Assembly: GCA_963924555.1 (NCBI GenBank)
Contig: OZ004586.1
Span: 1,674,001 to 1,738,000, forward strand
Length of the DNA stretch: 64,000 nucleotides
Origin: Crambe crambe
Lineage: Eukaryota; Porifera; Demospongiae; Poecilosclerida; Crambeidae
Direction of reading: 5' to 3'
The position numbers and the translations under genes were made by a program. The notes below the pieces were generated by a model that did not search any database, was not told where the DNA came from, and saw only the letters and a program-made list of their open reading frames with translations. The stretch's first letter is position 1; each line of letters begins with the position of its first letter. Below, in pieces: positions 22,301-33,400 of this stretch.

Positions 22301-25300
22301 TTCTCGGTTCGAATTTGAGGATTGGTTGCTGGGAACGTCTTGCTGATCAGTGACTGGATGTCGAGATTGGGAGCTTGGAGTGGATTGGTTAGAAACATTG
22401 AAGGCGTGGCTGCCAATCCTGAAGGTGGAGAAAAAACAGTTAGAACAGGCCCCAAGAGAGGTGTGGTCACACCCGATGGACCTGCCAACTGGTACAAGAG
22501 AGGGGTATGCATGCCTAAGTTTTGTGAGGCGGATGTCAGTCCGACTGTTGATGTCGTACTGGGTGTGCTTTGAATGAGAACTGTCTGTCTGCCGAGGGGA
22601 GAGGAGAGGGGAATACCAGCAGAAGTTGGAACGATGATGGGCTGGCTCATGTTGCTGCTGCTCAATGGCAAAGAGTTGCGCACCCAAAGTGGGCTCTTGT
22701 CGAAAACGCCAGAAACATTAGCAGCAGTAGTTGCAGGAATGGAAGGTGATGGACCATCAAATACATCATCAGCCTTGGACTTTGACCCCTTCAATTCTTT
22801 CATTTTATGAAAGTTCCTCCTCATATCATTAAACGGCATCAAAACAGGCATTTGTTTGCATGTGGCATTGCTTGAAATGTGATCTTCTTCGAAATCTTGC
22901 TGTTCATCGTCTTCTTCATCTTCCACTTCAATGACAGGGGCTTGGGAGCTGGATGGCAGGCAGGGGGTGGGGTTAATGGGTGTGGCTTCATTGCAGCTGA
23001 AAGCAGTAGCAGTAGGAGACATGGGGGTAGCGTTAGCTAGCTGAGAAGTGACAGCTTTTGTAGATTGGGAAGTGGAGGAAAAAGGAGCAAGGCTGTAGAA
23101 AGAATGGGAAAAAAATTTTTTGTTTAAAGTTTGTGATTGTGGTCTCCTCCCCGGCCAACCTGACCCACCACACCCCCTGAGCCAGAAGAAAAACTCTTTT
23201 TTTTTTTTTGCCATACTCTTTAGCGTTTTTATAACCAATCATTCTCTACCAAGTCTTGAATAATATGTCAGCGATTGCAGGAGGACAAATTCAATTGCTA
23301 TGATATTTATAAACGTATTTGTAACGTAGAAGCTCTTCTAGTGTCTGATTAGTGGTTTACATAGTACAGATTATTATCATACTCAACCATGCACACTACT
23401 ATGTAACAAGTACTGCAGCTGCCTATTTTAGTTGTAATATTAACACCCACATAACTTCAATTATATTTTTTCCACTAAAATACTATATGTTAGAGGTCCT
23501 AAACTTACCTGGTATAGGAGTCCTCATAATGAACAGGCTCTGTGCCACTAAAACAAACAAATAAACAAACAAACAAACAAATAAACATTAAATAAATAAA
23601 TAGTCTCTCAATGGAAATCATCATTTATCTATTGGACCATTAAGCTCCCAACTGAGTACCTGTTAGAGTGGGTCTTACTCACCTCTGTCCTATGGCAGAG
23701 ACTTGGTAGGAGCCAAGCAATTCTACGTCTTCCTCGCTTTGACTGGACAATTCTTTCCTCAAGGCTTCTTCAGTCTCCTACAAAAAGACGTACAGAAATC
23801 ACATAAAATCTGCTCATATGAGATCACTTTAAAGTCCAATCTATACTGTGGAACTGCCTTAGATCTGCTACGATAGCTTTCATTCAAAATAGCCCACACC
23901 AATGCTACAGTCAAAAAGAACCCTCTGACATGCAAGCACCTCCTACCCTCTCAAAGGAATTCATGCTACACCGCAACTAATTTTCACCATGGCAACCATC
24001 TCACTTCTGCTGGGAATGCATGTTCACCATAAACCCAGTCAAAGTACGGAAAGTACACATATTACTATGGCAACCATCACTTACTTAGTTGGAATGTGTG
24101 TGCCATAAAGGGAACTCAGGATCTACATAAGTGCACCTGAAACAATAGTGGGACCATACTAGGACGACCTGATCCTGTGGCCCCTAAAACTACAACAGGA
24201 TGGGATGGAAGACAAGGCGATTAGGCCCTTAGCAAATCTACTTAAAGGTGCCGATTAGGCTCTTAGCAAATCTACTTAAAGGTGCCGTGGGAACATGATG
24301 AGAGAGATGAGATTAGGTTCTTTTAAACCCACTCATAATTATAATAAAAACATAAAAGAACGCTGTGAACCAGTGGTGGAAGTAACTGATAGACACTTTG
24401 TCAGTCAAAGAAATCCTTCAAAAATTTATCGGCTGAACTTTTCTCCTCACTCTTTATAACAATTTAGTGCTATTGATAAGATCATTACATGGTTGCCAAG
24501 GTTTCCACTACAGTTCCACTGTAACCGTGGAGATACAAGTGATCACCATGGTCACTAAATGAGTATTGGCCTGTGACGCAAGCAGTGATTGGCGAAATAC
24601 TCCACCAGGACATAATATTGACATTTTTTTAACCCACGTACCAGTCTCGGATTGAAGGACACACATGAAAACGAAAATGAAGGACACAAGCGAGAAACTA
24701 CTCACAATGGACAATCTACACTTGTTTGTTGCTGTTGTTATTATTCTGTGAGGCTAGGACACAGAGATTGTTACACTTGCAGGAAGATGAGGAAGTTATT
24801 CTAAACGTTCTACAACTAACACCAAATTAACAGTCTTGGATGAACCAAGCTATGACGACGCTGCAAAAAAAGGAAGACCTTTTAGAAAGCAATGCCAAAG
24901 GAAGGACACCTCAGGCCATTTAAGTACAAATTTTCAGGTTGTTGGTGAGGAATCACAATTGTACAATATTTTTTTGCCTCGGCACTTCGGTGCCGAGGCG
25001 CAGTGCTGGGATCGACTATGTGTCCGTGGTACGTACGTCGTAATACTAGCACACCACGCGTTCATGTACACCCATGCAATACATTGCATGCATGTGCAAT
25101 TGAAGAATAGGCCATAGATTTGAGCAGAACACGAGACAGCGACAGAAACAGCAGGCTAGAGACGACAGTCTAGGGGAAGAAACAGCAGGCTAGAGACTAG
25201 GTAAAGAATTCATGAACAAGTGAATATTTCAACAAGGTAGGCCTAGTGTGCATGCAGGCAACACTCAACAGGAAAGCCAAGAGTGAGAGAACATCGACTA

Positions 25301-26618
25301 CATGCCAGAAAGTAACAGCAGAGACAACAGTCTATAGTCAATAAGAAAGCCAGGATAATAGCGTGACCACTGAGAGGACAAGACTACAAGCCAGAAAGTA
25401 AAGCAGAGGCGACCACATGTGATCAGCTAGACATCAGGAAAGGCAAGAACAATGAAATCAAAGACTATACAGACCTTGCATGGAAGTGAGCATTTGAGAA
25501 CGGCACACACACACGCAAGTAAACTCTTAAATTGACATTTGAATCATCTGACTTATTTAACAAAGCTACATGAGCCTAAACCCTTCATTGATTACAAAAA
25601 CTTGAATTTGTCATTGTTCCATATAGCTAAGCTACCAGTGCCGAGGCATAAGTCTTTTTAAAGACTGACTTGTTAGTTGTATACTAACACTGAGATAATG
25701 CTCCATTCTCAATTTGCATTCACTTCATCCCTTGATAATTTCCTATATCTGCTCTAACATTCTCAATTCTCACATTAATTTTGTAAAATACCTGGTTTTG
25801 AAATTTGAAGGATTGGGCTCTCTCTTATCTTATCATACATGCATCTATTCACGTTGCCCACCCATAGAGATCCATATAGCCCATTGTTCTATCCACTACC
25901 CACTTTTAATATTCTGATTTGTGGCTATCAACTGACATATCAATGGCAGATATATTATGTGAGCACACTCCAGGAAGAATAGGCAAGGAGCGTGTGGAAA
26001 CACAGCCAATCTCATATCTGAGAAGCGCATTTATTAAGCTGAGGTCGGGGTTAGTTACAAGGAGAAAAAAAAGGAAAAGTGATCACTAGACTGGGCGACT
26101 CCTGTAGCAAGCCACGTGAAAGGCCTTTCCTCTCTAACAAAACTCCTCACACTAAATTGGGTGGACTACATTCCAAAGGATATGAATTAAAATTGCCTAG
26201 AAACTTGCCAAGTTTTCTTAACCTCAACTCACTAATATGGAGATGTTGTTGTTGTCACAGCGATGATAATGATGCCCAGAGGTAACTCGATTATTCATTT
26301 TTAAGACAAAAATCATTCAAATTCTATCAAGATCAAGACTGATAATGACGCCCAGAGGTAACTCGATTATTCATTTTTAAGACAAAAATCATTCAAATTC
26401 TATCAAGATCAAGACCACATAACATGTGCCCGGGCAGTTTGATTCATTTGGAACCAGAATGGGAATACCTCTGTGGAAGGTCACCCATATCCTAGGTGCC
26501 TACCCATAGCTAGCCTTGGTACTGGTACCACGGAATTGGAATTGGAACGAGATTAGCAAACTAAAGAGGATCACACATGGGAAGTGGGAAATGAAAATGT
26601 GACCCAGGGTCATGGACA

Positions 26619-26659
<41 letters not shown>

Positions 26660-26884
26660 CATGTATGTTGGGATATAACTAGCTCAATATGTCCGGCTAA
26701 CTACATTAAAGGGATATCTCTGAACACAAATCCCATTTTTCAATTGAATACAGCCTATGCTAGATTTTTATGGTAAGCTTACCTTTAGGTTTTTGTTTTT
26801 CAAGAAGCCAAGAACGGTGGCTAGCAATGCCTTGTCAGGGACGGCAGTTGCTTCAGAATCTTGAAGTTGTGAACGGGACATCAT
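14596..26884 (-). CDS. TAF5: TFIID subunit TAF5 (LisH, NTD2, WD40), 21 exons
   Basis: Exons: 26783-26884, 23683-23777, 23509-23547, 19258-19297, 19031-19109, 18846-18969, 18662-18725, 18532-18586, 18271-18348, 17702-17814, 17475-17536, 17297-17416, 16863-17008, 16722-16752, 16378-16484, 15992-16073, 15801-15912, 15606-15719, 15257-15311, 14765-14966, 14596-14692. Phases close to 638 residues. A LisH motif (about 20-45) is followed by the TAF5 NTD2 (about 75-200, with LLYPIFVHLF and ILNIV), the linker NAPSLNRIP typical of TAF5 and not TAF5L, then a WD40 propeller (about 284-620; SASEDGTVRLW, GHNFPVWD, ATGSCDRSVRLWD) and the family ending HCLHFTRKNLLLASG. TAF5 is a core scaffold of TFIID. Exon 12 ends at a GC donor. 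The 4.2-kb intron after exon 3 contains two other genes. It is shorter at the N-terminus than vertebrate TAF5. Confidence 0.95.
15055..15170 (-). mobile_element. Dispersed small repeat (family with a GTGGAACCTC end), copy
   Basis: On the minus strand it reads from GTGGAACCTCTGAATAATGG through CCCAGCCTTTTGTCCTTTG to AGGTTGTCCTCTTTTGGAGG. Related copies or fragments occur at about 15,925-15,965, 17,235-17,280, 18,405-18,495, 29,868-29,965, 35,700-35,860, 37,855-37,935, 39,770-39,920, 39,985-40,100 and 42,970-43,055. The CAGTGGAACCTC end resembles pogo/Tigger termini (inference). Confidence 0.7.
15722..15760. repeat. (AAC)n microsatellite at a TAF5 3' splice site
   Basis: About 12 AAC units. 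In the transcript they become (GTT)n directly before the splice acceptor of the exon starting at 15,719. Confidence 0.9.
16220..16300. repeat. (GTTT)n microsatellite in a TAF5 intron
   Basis: About ten TTTG units followed by GGTT and GTTTT runs. This one lies within the intron between exons 16378-16484 and 15992-16073, away from either splice site. Confidence 0.85.
16497..16585. repeat. Purine-rich array just upstream of a TAF5 exon
   Basis: GGAGGA-type units on the plus strand. In the transcript this is a C/T tract ending 10-12 bases before the acceptor at 16,485. Confidence 0.85.
17012..17088. repeat. (AAAC)n array at a TAF5 3' splice site
   Basis: Degenerate AAAC units. The transcript strand reads (GTTT)n and ends in GTTTACAG, the acceptor of the exon starting at 17,008. 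Confidence 0.9.
19301..19373. repeat. (AG)n microsatellite serving as a polypyrimidine tract
   Basis: About 36 AG units. On the transcript strand (TC)n ends in CTCAG at the acceptor of the TAF5 exon starting at 19,297. Confidence 0.95.
19893..20462 (-). CDS. Small single-pass membrane protein with ITAM-like tyrosine motifs
   Basis: 189 residues in one exon, inside a TAF5 intron on the same strand. Residues 1-112 are hydrophilic and Tyr-rich and contain two 34-residue tandem units (21-54 and 55-88). Each starts PYTxLKL and has a second Tyr 14 residues later. In the second unit Tyr56-T-V-L and Tyr70-V-T-L are separated by ten residues, which fits the broad ITAM form YxxL-x(6-12)-YxxL; Tyr22-T-D-L and Tyr88-S-T-V flank it. 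A transmembrane helix spans 113-137, followed by about 50 residues with four Cys and one N-glycosylation site (NIT). There is no N-terminal signal, so a cytoplasmic N-terminus (type II) is expected. I cannot name the family. A signalling adaptor or receptor tail is the inference. Further 3' exons cannot be excluded. Confidence 0.65.
   Translation of the reverse strand: MEPECDYDVVNEIYQTEEVQPYTDLKLPNRNEVRPYDTTNTRDKNNAEEETEVDPYTVLKLTNRDEERPYVTLNTGNKNSAEDKTELYSTVPENTAKSHNSSKHAQPRKVKPIVVVLCVIGLVLVSALASASLVLSFSRINADMCRCQQELRNEIAAQLATSECVCQVPNLMEETEFNITCSLQTRMKN
20481..21327. other. Intronic spacer between two nested genes; no gene seen
   Basis: A+T-rich, with an A-run near 21,240. It would contain the promoter of the membrane-protein gene (left side) and the POU 3' UTR (right side). 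No motif stands out. Confidence 0.4.
21328..23238 (-). CDS. POU-class homeobox transcription factor nested in a TAF5 intron
   Basis: Up to 636 residues. The first 360 are Ser/Pro/Thr-rich with an acidic patch (EVEDEEDDEQQDFEEDH). A POU-specific domain lies about 365-440 (FKTRRIRLGLTQGAVGQSL, STISRFEQ, LEKWLIEAE). After a short linker, a homeodomain lies about 453-513 (RKRKKRAVFSS, ending VRVWFCNKRQK). Helix 3 has Lys in place of the usual second-last Arg of WFCNRRQ. POU domains bind octamer-type DNA sites with both halves. The class cannot be settled by eye; the spacing resembles class I or VI. The first 45 codons are odd (Lys- and Phe-rich), and a good acceptor (TTCTTTCTACAG) precedes 23,091, so the true start may be an upstream exon. 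Promoter space is at most 270 bases from the host exon. Confidence 0.9.
   Translation of the reverse strand: MVIKTLKSMAKKKKEFFFWLRGCGGSGWPGRRPQSQTLNKKFFSHSFYSLAPFSSTSQSTKAVTSQLANATPMSPTATAFSCNEATPINPTPCLPSSSQAPVIEVEDEEDDEQQDFEEDHISSNATCKQMPVLMPFNDMRRNFHKMKELKGSKSKADDVFDGPSPSIPATTAANVSGVFDKSPLWVRNSLPLSSSNMSQPIIVPTSAGIPLSSPLGRQTVLIQSTPSTTSTVGLTSASQNLGMHTPLLYQLAGPSGVTTPLLGPVLTVFSPPSGLAATPSMFLTNPLQAPNLDIQSLISKTFPATNPQIRTEKRSDSITSEDMSLEKKVMAEPTTGQTFSQDNLMSPMSGVPQPRTLASIPHSELTPEQIELKAFAEDFKTRRIRLGLTQGAVGQSLADKGYSNFAQSTISRFEQMQLSPSNAATIRIILEKWLIEAESPETALANSGNTLPMMAGRKRKKRAVFSSQTKSTLDEYFSQNPKPNRQVIEEISQKLDILPEEVRVWFCNKRQKSKSGTPLSDGPVAFEQDSSISTTSSGAPSPASSYEGGMAQKRRSPSPPKTPFTIEELSKSSNISSPIQFSSSSLSPMGLVASVTQSRDHPMLFGTSHTNCSPPLVSNPLISQLLSLQQVAQTRA
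23551..23600. repeat. (AAAC)n array at a TAF5 3' splice site
   Basis: AAAC/AAAT units directly before (in the transcript) the acceptor GTTTTAG of TAF5 exon 3. Confidence 0.85.
24970..25655. mobile_element. Inverted-repeat element with a UUCG-type terminal hairpin
   Basis: Positions 24,976-24,999 form a perfect 10-bp stem closed by TTCG (GCCTCGGCAC-TTCG-GTGCCGAGGC). The first arm is repeated in inverse orientation at about 25,640-25,652 (AGTGCCGAGGCA), giving 12-13 base terminal repeats around some 680 bases. The interior has short direct repeats (AACAGCAGGCTAGAGAC) and no transposase. It lies in TAF5 intron 1. Confidence 0.6.
26265..26416. repeat. 76-bp tandem duplication in TAF5 intron 1
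   Basis: Two copies of a 76-base unit starting GATAATGA(T/C)GCCCAGAGG with one or two differences. Confidence 0.9.
26621..26657. repeat. (TG)n microsatellite
   Basis: About 18 TG units within TAF5 intron 1, not near a splice site. Confidence 0.95.
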
Positions 26885-27431
26885 TATTTATAACTCAAAT
26901 GGAGTCTTGTGAAGGGATAGTAGCTAACGAAGGATGGAAAAATAGCTCAAGTTTTTAGGTATCTAGAGATCGAACTTAAAGATGTCAAAAGTTGACACTT
27001 AGTAAACTCTTCACGCTTGCTAATGTGGCAAGAGTCGAACAAGGAGAGGGTAATAATCCTCCTTTCCCTCCACTTACTTTTAAACTTTGTCTCTGTACTA
27101 AATTACCTAAAAACACGCCTTGAGGCGCCCCATTATATTTCGGATAACTTCCTGTCATTTCCGTTTATGATTGCGACATGCCTTCGTTTTAACTCCGGGT
27201 ATTACTTGATTCTGCATCGGAGTGCGCAGCGTTATTGCTACGATAAAAAGGTAACTGGTTATTTTTAGCAATGAAGGTGTCCAGATAATATTCATACATG
27301 TGGGGCATGAATCATAGCTAGCTGTGCAGAAAAAGTATAAAAATGGCGCCAAGCCTGGAAAAGACCTTCATGGTGTGCGTCTATTAGAAATAATTCAGCT
27401 TTGGCCTTTAATAGGTATTTATCCACAAAGA
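26885..27431. promoter_or_regulatory. Divergent promoter region TAF5 / CASC3
   Basis: 547 bases separate the first codons of two head-to-head housekeeping genes, so both promoters must lie here. An earlier in-frame ATG for CASC3 exists at 27,324, but the residues it would add look random; MAEAQREE at 27,432 is preferred. No TATA-type element is convincing. Confidence 0.55.
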
Positions 27432-30400
27432 ATGGCAGAAGCTCAAAGGGAGGAGCTGCCCCAGGTCCAAGCAGACGAAGAGCCTCAAGCAGTAGTGAAA
27501 GAAACTGAACAAAAATTGTCTCCACCTCCAAGTGAGCTCTCCAATGAAGCAGCTGATAGCAATCCAGATACTAGCAGCCCACCTCCTAATGAGATAGGAG
27601 ATAAAAAAGGTTTGTTATGTGGTGTGTATGTAGTGTTTGTTTGTGCTCAGTCATGCAAGTCTGAATTCTACAACCTGGTGTATCCCCTTTTCTATGCAGA
27701 ACTAAATATTTTTTGCTGATAATCAAAATATTTATCAGGACCCCAAAGACTGGAATAGTGATGTCCTGTCACACTGGTAAAGGCACCACATAAGAAGCTC
27801 TATATCTTTTAATAAATTCATACCTATACCACAAAATTTCCACATTCTTGTATGAGATTGCATTGGCAGTCATGTGACCTTTGACCTGCCATCCCTACTT
27901 AGAGAGTGTGTTATGCATTGACACAATTGATATTATAGTGCAACCTACTCATATATTCAGAACGCAATACAAAAACCTCATTTTCAAGGAGCCAAACCAT
28001 ACTAATTGAACCTCTGAAGAGTGGAACCCTCTCTATTAAGGAAAAAAATAGCTGGTTTCAAAGTGTCCACCATATAGAAGTTCAGGGCCATATAGCGGGA
28101 AAGTATTGTGGAGTGAAATGTGGATTTCATGTTTACACAAAATAAGGGAATTTAATAATCAGAAGATCCAAACTTTCCTCCCCCCTCCAAATTATTCTAG
28201 ATATCCCCAAGAACTCCCCATTAGATGCTGCAAATTCTCCAGAACCCTCAACTGTAGATGATTCCACAAGCAAGAAACCTGTGACTCCTCCCCCTGTAGA
28301 AGAGCAAGTGGGTGTGGCCGGTCAGACTGGGAATGGTGGGAGTGAGGGGGGTGATGATGAGGACTATCTCACACCCACAGAAGAAGGAGGAGAAAATGAA
28401 GAAGAGGAAGTGAAGGATGAGGAAGAAGTTAAGGATAAAGAGGAGGAAGAAGAAGTTAAGGAAGAAGAGGATAAAAAGGAAGAAGAAGAAGTTAAGGATA
28501 AGAAGGAAGAAGAGGAACTGTCGGAACGTGATGATGGTGAAGAAGAGGAAGTGTCGGACAATGAGGGATCAGTGGAAGGGGGTGTAGTCGATCATAGACG
28601 AAAAAGGGACAATGAGGATTCAGTGGAAGAGGTCGTGTCAGAGGAGGAGGAGGAAGAGAGTGTATCAGAGGAAGAAGAGGAAAGGGAAGAAACTGTAAAA
28701 TTAGATGTATCTGAACGAGACGAGAGGGAATTGATGGAGAAAGTGGGTGTGTCTGATGGTGACGGAGAGAAGGTAGAGGAGGAGGAGGAAGAAGGTGACG
28801 GATGGGACAATAAAGAAAGCAGTGCTAAAGATCCAGAGGACAAGTCACAAGATGATGAGGTCAGAGATCAAACAGGAGCAGCTAAAATAGTAGAGATATT
28901 TTTCCAACCGATTACATTCATTGTCTTGAACAGGAGGAGAACACAGTTAATAGCCCCATGTATGTGCCAACAGCAGGAAAATTCTTCCAGCATGACACAC
29001 GAGAAGGAGCAGAGGGTGATGATGAAGACCAAAAAGTCGCGTAAGTGGACAATTTGAAAGGTGTACACTAGATCCAGAAAATGAGTCAATTTTTTATGTA
29101 TTTTTAGTGAGCCTCCCCCTCCTTTGTCTCGTGCTGATCAAGTAGACCGATGGACTCACGACCTCTACAAAGAGGAAGAACAAGGCCCCCGCCAAGAGTG
29201 GGAGAAACAAAGAGTGAGCTGTAATTCAAATTTTTATGCTCATTAATGTATCAATAATAAGAGCATGCTGTGAATGCCAATAACTAATGAGGCACCTTCT
29301 GGTTTAGTATACAATGGATTTACGGTCCGTTCATATGCCGTGCATGGGAAGCGTATGCTTTGTGCGTGAATACATTTATATTGAAAATCAAGGCATAAGC
29401 TTCCCGTGTACGGCATACGGAATATTCAAACGGAGCATAAATCCACTGTAGTTATTTTGTTGTGTCTTGTTTTTTTAGAGTTTGCTGATGTGATTCACCA
29501 AGCCCTAGCTATGTAGGATTGCTTTCCAATTATGTATCTAGCACTGAACATACGTAGGATTGCTTTCCAATTATGTATCTAGCACTGAACATACACGTAG
29601 GATTGCTTTCCAATTTTATGTGTATGGCATCTTAGTGTACTTTGCCCTTCCCACTGTACACATACGAGGATTCATAAATGCAAACGAAACCACATAATGT
29701 ATGTACAATGCTCGATATTCAAACTGGTGGCTACTTTGCATCCCACTGACTGTACATAAATAATCATAATGCTTGAAATAGCAGAACTGTTTAATAGCGG
29801 TCTATCTTCAGGTATAGGCAATTATAACTGCCTTACTTCAAACACTGTGGTACTATCAACATGTTTTACAGTGGAACTTCCAAATAATTGGTACCCAGCC
29901 TTTTGTCCTTTGCAGAAAGGTTGTCCTCTTTTGTGTTATCTGGTACTTTAGTTTAGGTTCCATTGTATAGGTTTTTTTGTTTTGATAAAGATAAAGCTAG
30001 TAAGCCTTTATATTTCCAAATAAGGTAATCCTTCCAGAACTGATCAGCCAATTAACACTTGACATGGTTGCCTGTTTCCTACAGAAGAATGTTATCTAAT
30101 AAGGCAAATTTCTTGCCCATTGTCTAATCTTGTTTTGAAATTCTTCTTTCCCTTCAGGATGCCAAGTACTGGGAGAGGAGAGAGTAAGTCAGTACATTGT
30201 TTTCATATCTGCTAATGAGGTTATGGTGTTAGTCAAAGTGATTGCAGTGAACAAGTCTAAGTGGTTGTGATTAAAGTATTGTCTGCCTTAAGATATCAGC
30301 TCCATAAAATACGTTTTTTCCTCTCAATATCAATATAGACAATTGGTCCTGAAACAAAATCAGGATGCTTTTCAAAGTATCCAAATTCACCCCCTTAAGG

Positions 30401-33400
30401 TCTTAAAATAGAATCAGGACACATTTTAAAGGTCCTAGAGTCAACCCTGAAATAGAATCAGGACCGTATGTATCCACAGTGAGAGATCTGTTAATTCGCT
30501 GGGATTACGTTTATGGGATTTACGCATTCCTTTATCCAGGTGTACGTTATTCTGGTTGCTATCCTTTAGTGTAAATTCTTTGTTTGTGGTAGAACTGGTG
30601 CCTCTTATTTAGTCTCAGTTTTTGTTGTTGTTTTTTGACTGTGTGTGCATATTTTGTTGTGGTAGGAATAGAGGCGACGAAGGGGGGCGTGGGGGCAGAC
30701 GAAACAGGAACACAAACCTCGGCAGCTATATGAGTGGAAGGAATTGGGATCGTCCTGGACGTGGGCAGAGAGACGATAGGGAGAGAGATGGGAACTGGAA
30801 GTCTTCCAGACGGTATGTTAGTTCTCATTGCTAATGCATGTACATATTATAGTCTACAGTTTATTTTTTTTATGTCACCTGCATGTGCATGCAGTCATTT
30901 CATCACATGTATGTCACATGCACATGCATGCAGTTGCGTAATCACTGTGCATGAGCATGCTCATTACTGTCACTTTATGACATGCACATGCATGCATTCA
31001 CTTCATCACATGCATGTGCATACAGTCACTGTGCACATGCATGCTGTCACGCATATGCATGCTGTTATCACATGCATGAATAATTGTACCTTTTAGAAAT
31101 GATTCCAGACAGCAAAGATATCAACAGAGAGATAACTGGGAAGGAGGAAGAGGAGGAGGGAGGCGTGGTGATGGGAGAGGAGGGAGGAGAGAAGATGAAA
31201 AACGAGATGGAGATGATTGGGGAGGAGGAGGAGGGAGACGTGGTGATGGGAGAGGAGGGAGGAGAGAAGATGAAAAACGAGATGGAGATGATTGGGGAGG
31301 AGGAGGAGGGAGACGTGGTGATGGGAGAGGAGGGAGGAGAGAAGATGAAAAACGAGATGGAGATGATTGGGGAGGAGGAGGAGGAGGGAAACGTGGTGAT
31401 GGGAGAGGAGGGAGGAGAGAAGATGAAAAACGAGATGGAGATGATTGGGGAGGAGGAGGGAGGCATAGTGATGGGAGGAGGAGGGGGTGGGAAGATAGAG
31501 AGGAGAGACAAGGTGGAGAACGTGGTGGGGATAAGAGGAATTGGGGGAAGAGGAGAGAGGAAGAGGAAGGAGGAAGGGAACGTGATGGTGGGAGAACATG
31601 GGGGAGTAGGAGAAGAGAGGACGAGGGAGATCGCAGAGGAGGTGGAGGTAAACGCGGAGATAATAGGCGTGGTTTTGATGGTGAAAGAGGAGGAGGAGGA
31701 GGATGGGGAGCACGACAAGAACAAAGTGATCGGACAAGAGGCAACGAGTAAGTGCATGGGTGATCCTGTCATTTAATAATGTAATTGCATATTCTGTTCT
31801 TAATTTGACCCCTCCAGCTCTAGAGATTCACAGTCGAATCAAGATCCTTCTAATCCTGTTCCCTTGGAAGAAAACTGGGATGACGATAGCATCAACACTA
31901 TCGCTTCTTCAACACAACAGAATTCAAGTTCCAATAAACCCAGCAATTCCCACTCCAGTTCCAATATTGATGCACCATCTGATTCCAGATCCAAGAAAAG
32001 TAACAGCACCATTCCTACAGCAACGTCTATTTCATCTCAAAATGAGAAGGGGGAGGCGCCACACTCTCTATCAGAGGTCCCAGATCAGTCCTCCCCATCT
32101 TCTCGGGGGATCGATGCCCCACCCAAGGACCCTTCCCCACGTACCATGTTTGGAAGTGGCGGGGGGAAAGCGTCGATGGTTTTTTCTCTTTCGAAAGAAA
32201 AAGAACTTGTCAAGTTGCAGGAGAGAAGAGGGAAGGCAAGAGGGCGTGGTCGTATCACATCTAATAAATCCACACCTCAAGTGGGTGGAGCCAAAGAGAG
32301 ATCAGCAGCGACGACGACGACTCAGACGAAATATCCACCCCCAAAATCGGGCAGTGGGGGAATAACAGTTATCGAGCCTTTGGACAAGGGAGAAGAGAAA
32401 CAAGAACCTGCTCAGTTTAACGACAGCACTGCTGACACCAGCACACTAGACTCAACTGATGATCGACCTGGTCTGCCGTCAAGGGGTCACGGCGGCAATA
32501 ACCCTGAAAAGCCCTCTGATACTCCATCTATAGAAACGGAAAGTGCAAAGTCCAAAGTGGAGACACCTCCTGTTTCTAGTGCTTCGTCTCAACAAGCGAG
32601 TGTGGAAGTGGCTGGGAAGGAAGGACCTGGTGTTCCTTCTGCCTCCGTTCCCAAACCAAAGAGGTATTCCAGTCAGCGACAGAAGGTAGCCAGTAGTGGG
32701 CAAAGTGACGAACAAGGTTAGTCTCTGGTAGTCTTAACCTCATACCTAGGCCAGCATTTCTTGCATATCTGGAGAAAAAAGTATGTACATAGTCTGACCT
32801 GGTATACTTCTTTCTACTGTGATAGTGTCAGACCAACAGGAAAATGGCAATTATTCGACACTCCTTTCCTTTTCTGTAGTACCTAGTAGTGTAGCAGCTC
32901 AGCAAGCAGTGGCTCCCGAGCAAGCCTACCAAGGCTACCAAACCCAACAAGACATGATGGCTCAAATGAACATGATGCAACTGCACGAGACGATGGTCGC
33001 AGCTGCTGCGGCAGCTGGAGCCATGCCCCGGGGGGCTGTGCCCATGCCTGGAAGCACTTCCCCTCAGGACCTACTGAACCTGCAGGCCATGATGTACCAG
33101 AATAACCCACTCTTTTGGGTGTCATTACAACAGCAACAGAGAGAGGTATGGTGTGTTTTTGTTGTTATTGTTGTTGTTTATTTATGTTTTTTTATTTTTC
33201 AATAATTCATGCCTAAAATCATGAATTGCAAGGACTTCTCTATAATCAGCACAGTGAAATGGATCAGAGCAGTGTTTGAATACCACATTAAAGGATTTTG
33301 ACATTCTTGTGGCTATTAAAATGCATTGTTTTAACCACATGAAAGAAAAATGGGCCCCATCAGAGTGGTACATGTTGCACCTCTCTAACACCCTTTGTGG

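Noticed and set aside
28364..28843. Antisense Ser-rich open frames
   Set aside because: Antisense of the Glu-rich CASC3 exon.
31068..31776. Four long open frames overlapping the RGG exon of CASC3
   Set aside because: Composition artefacts. The real frame continues from the exon ending at 30,812 in phase and matches an RGG tract.
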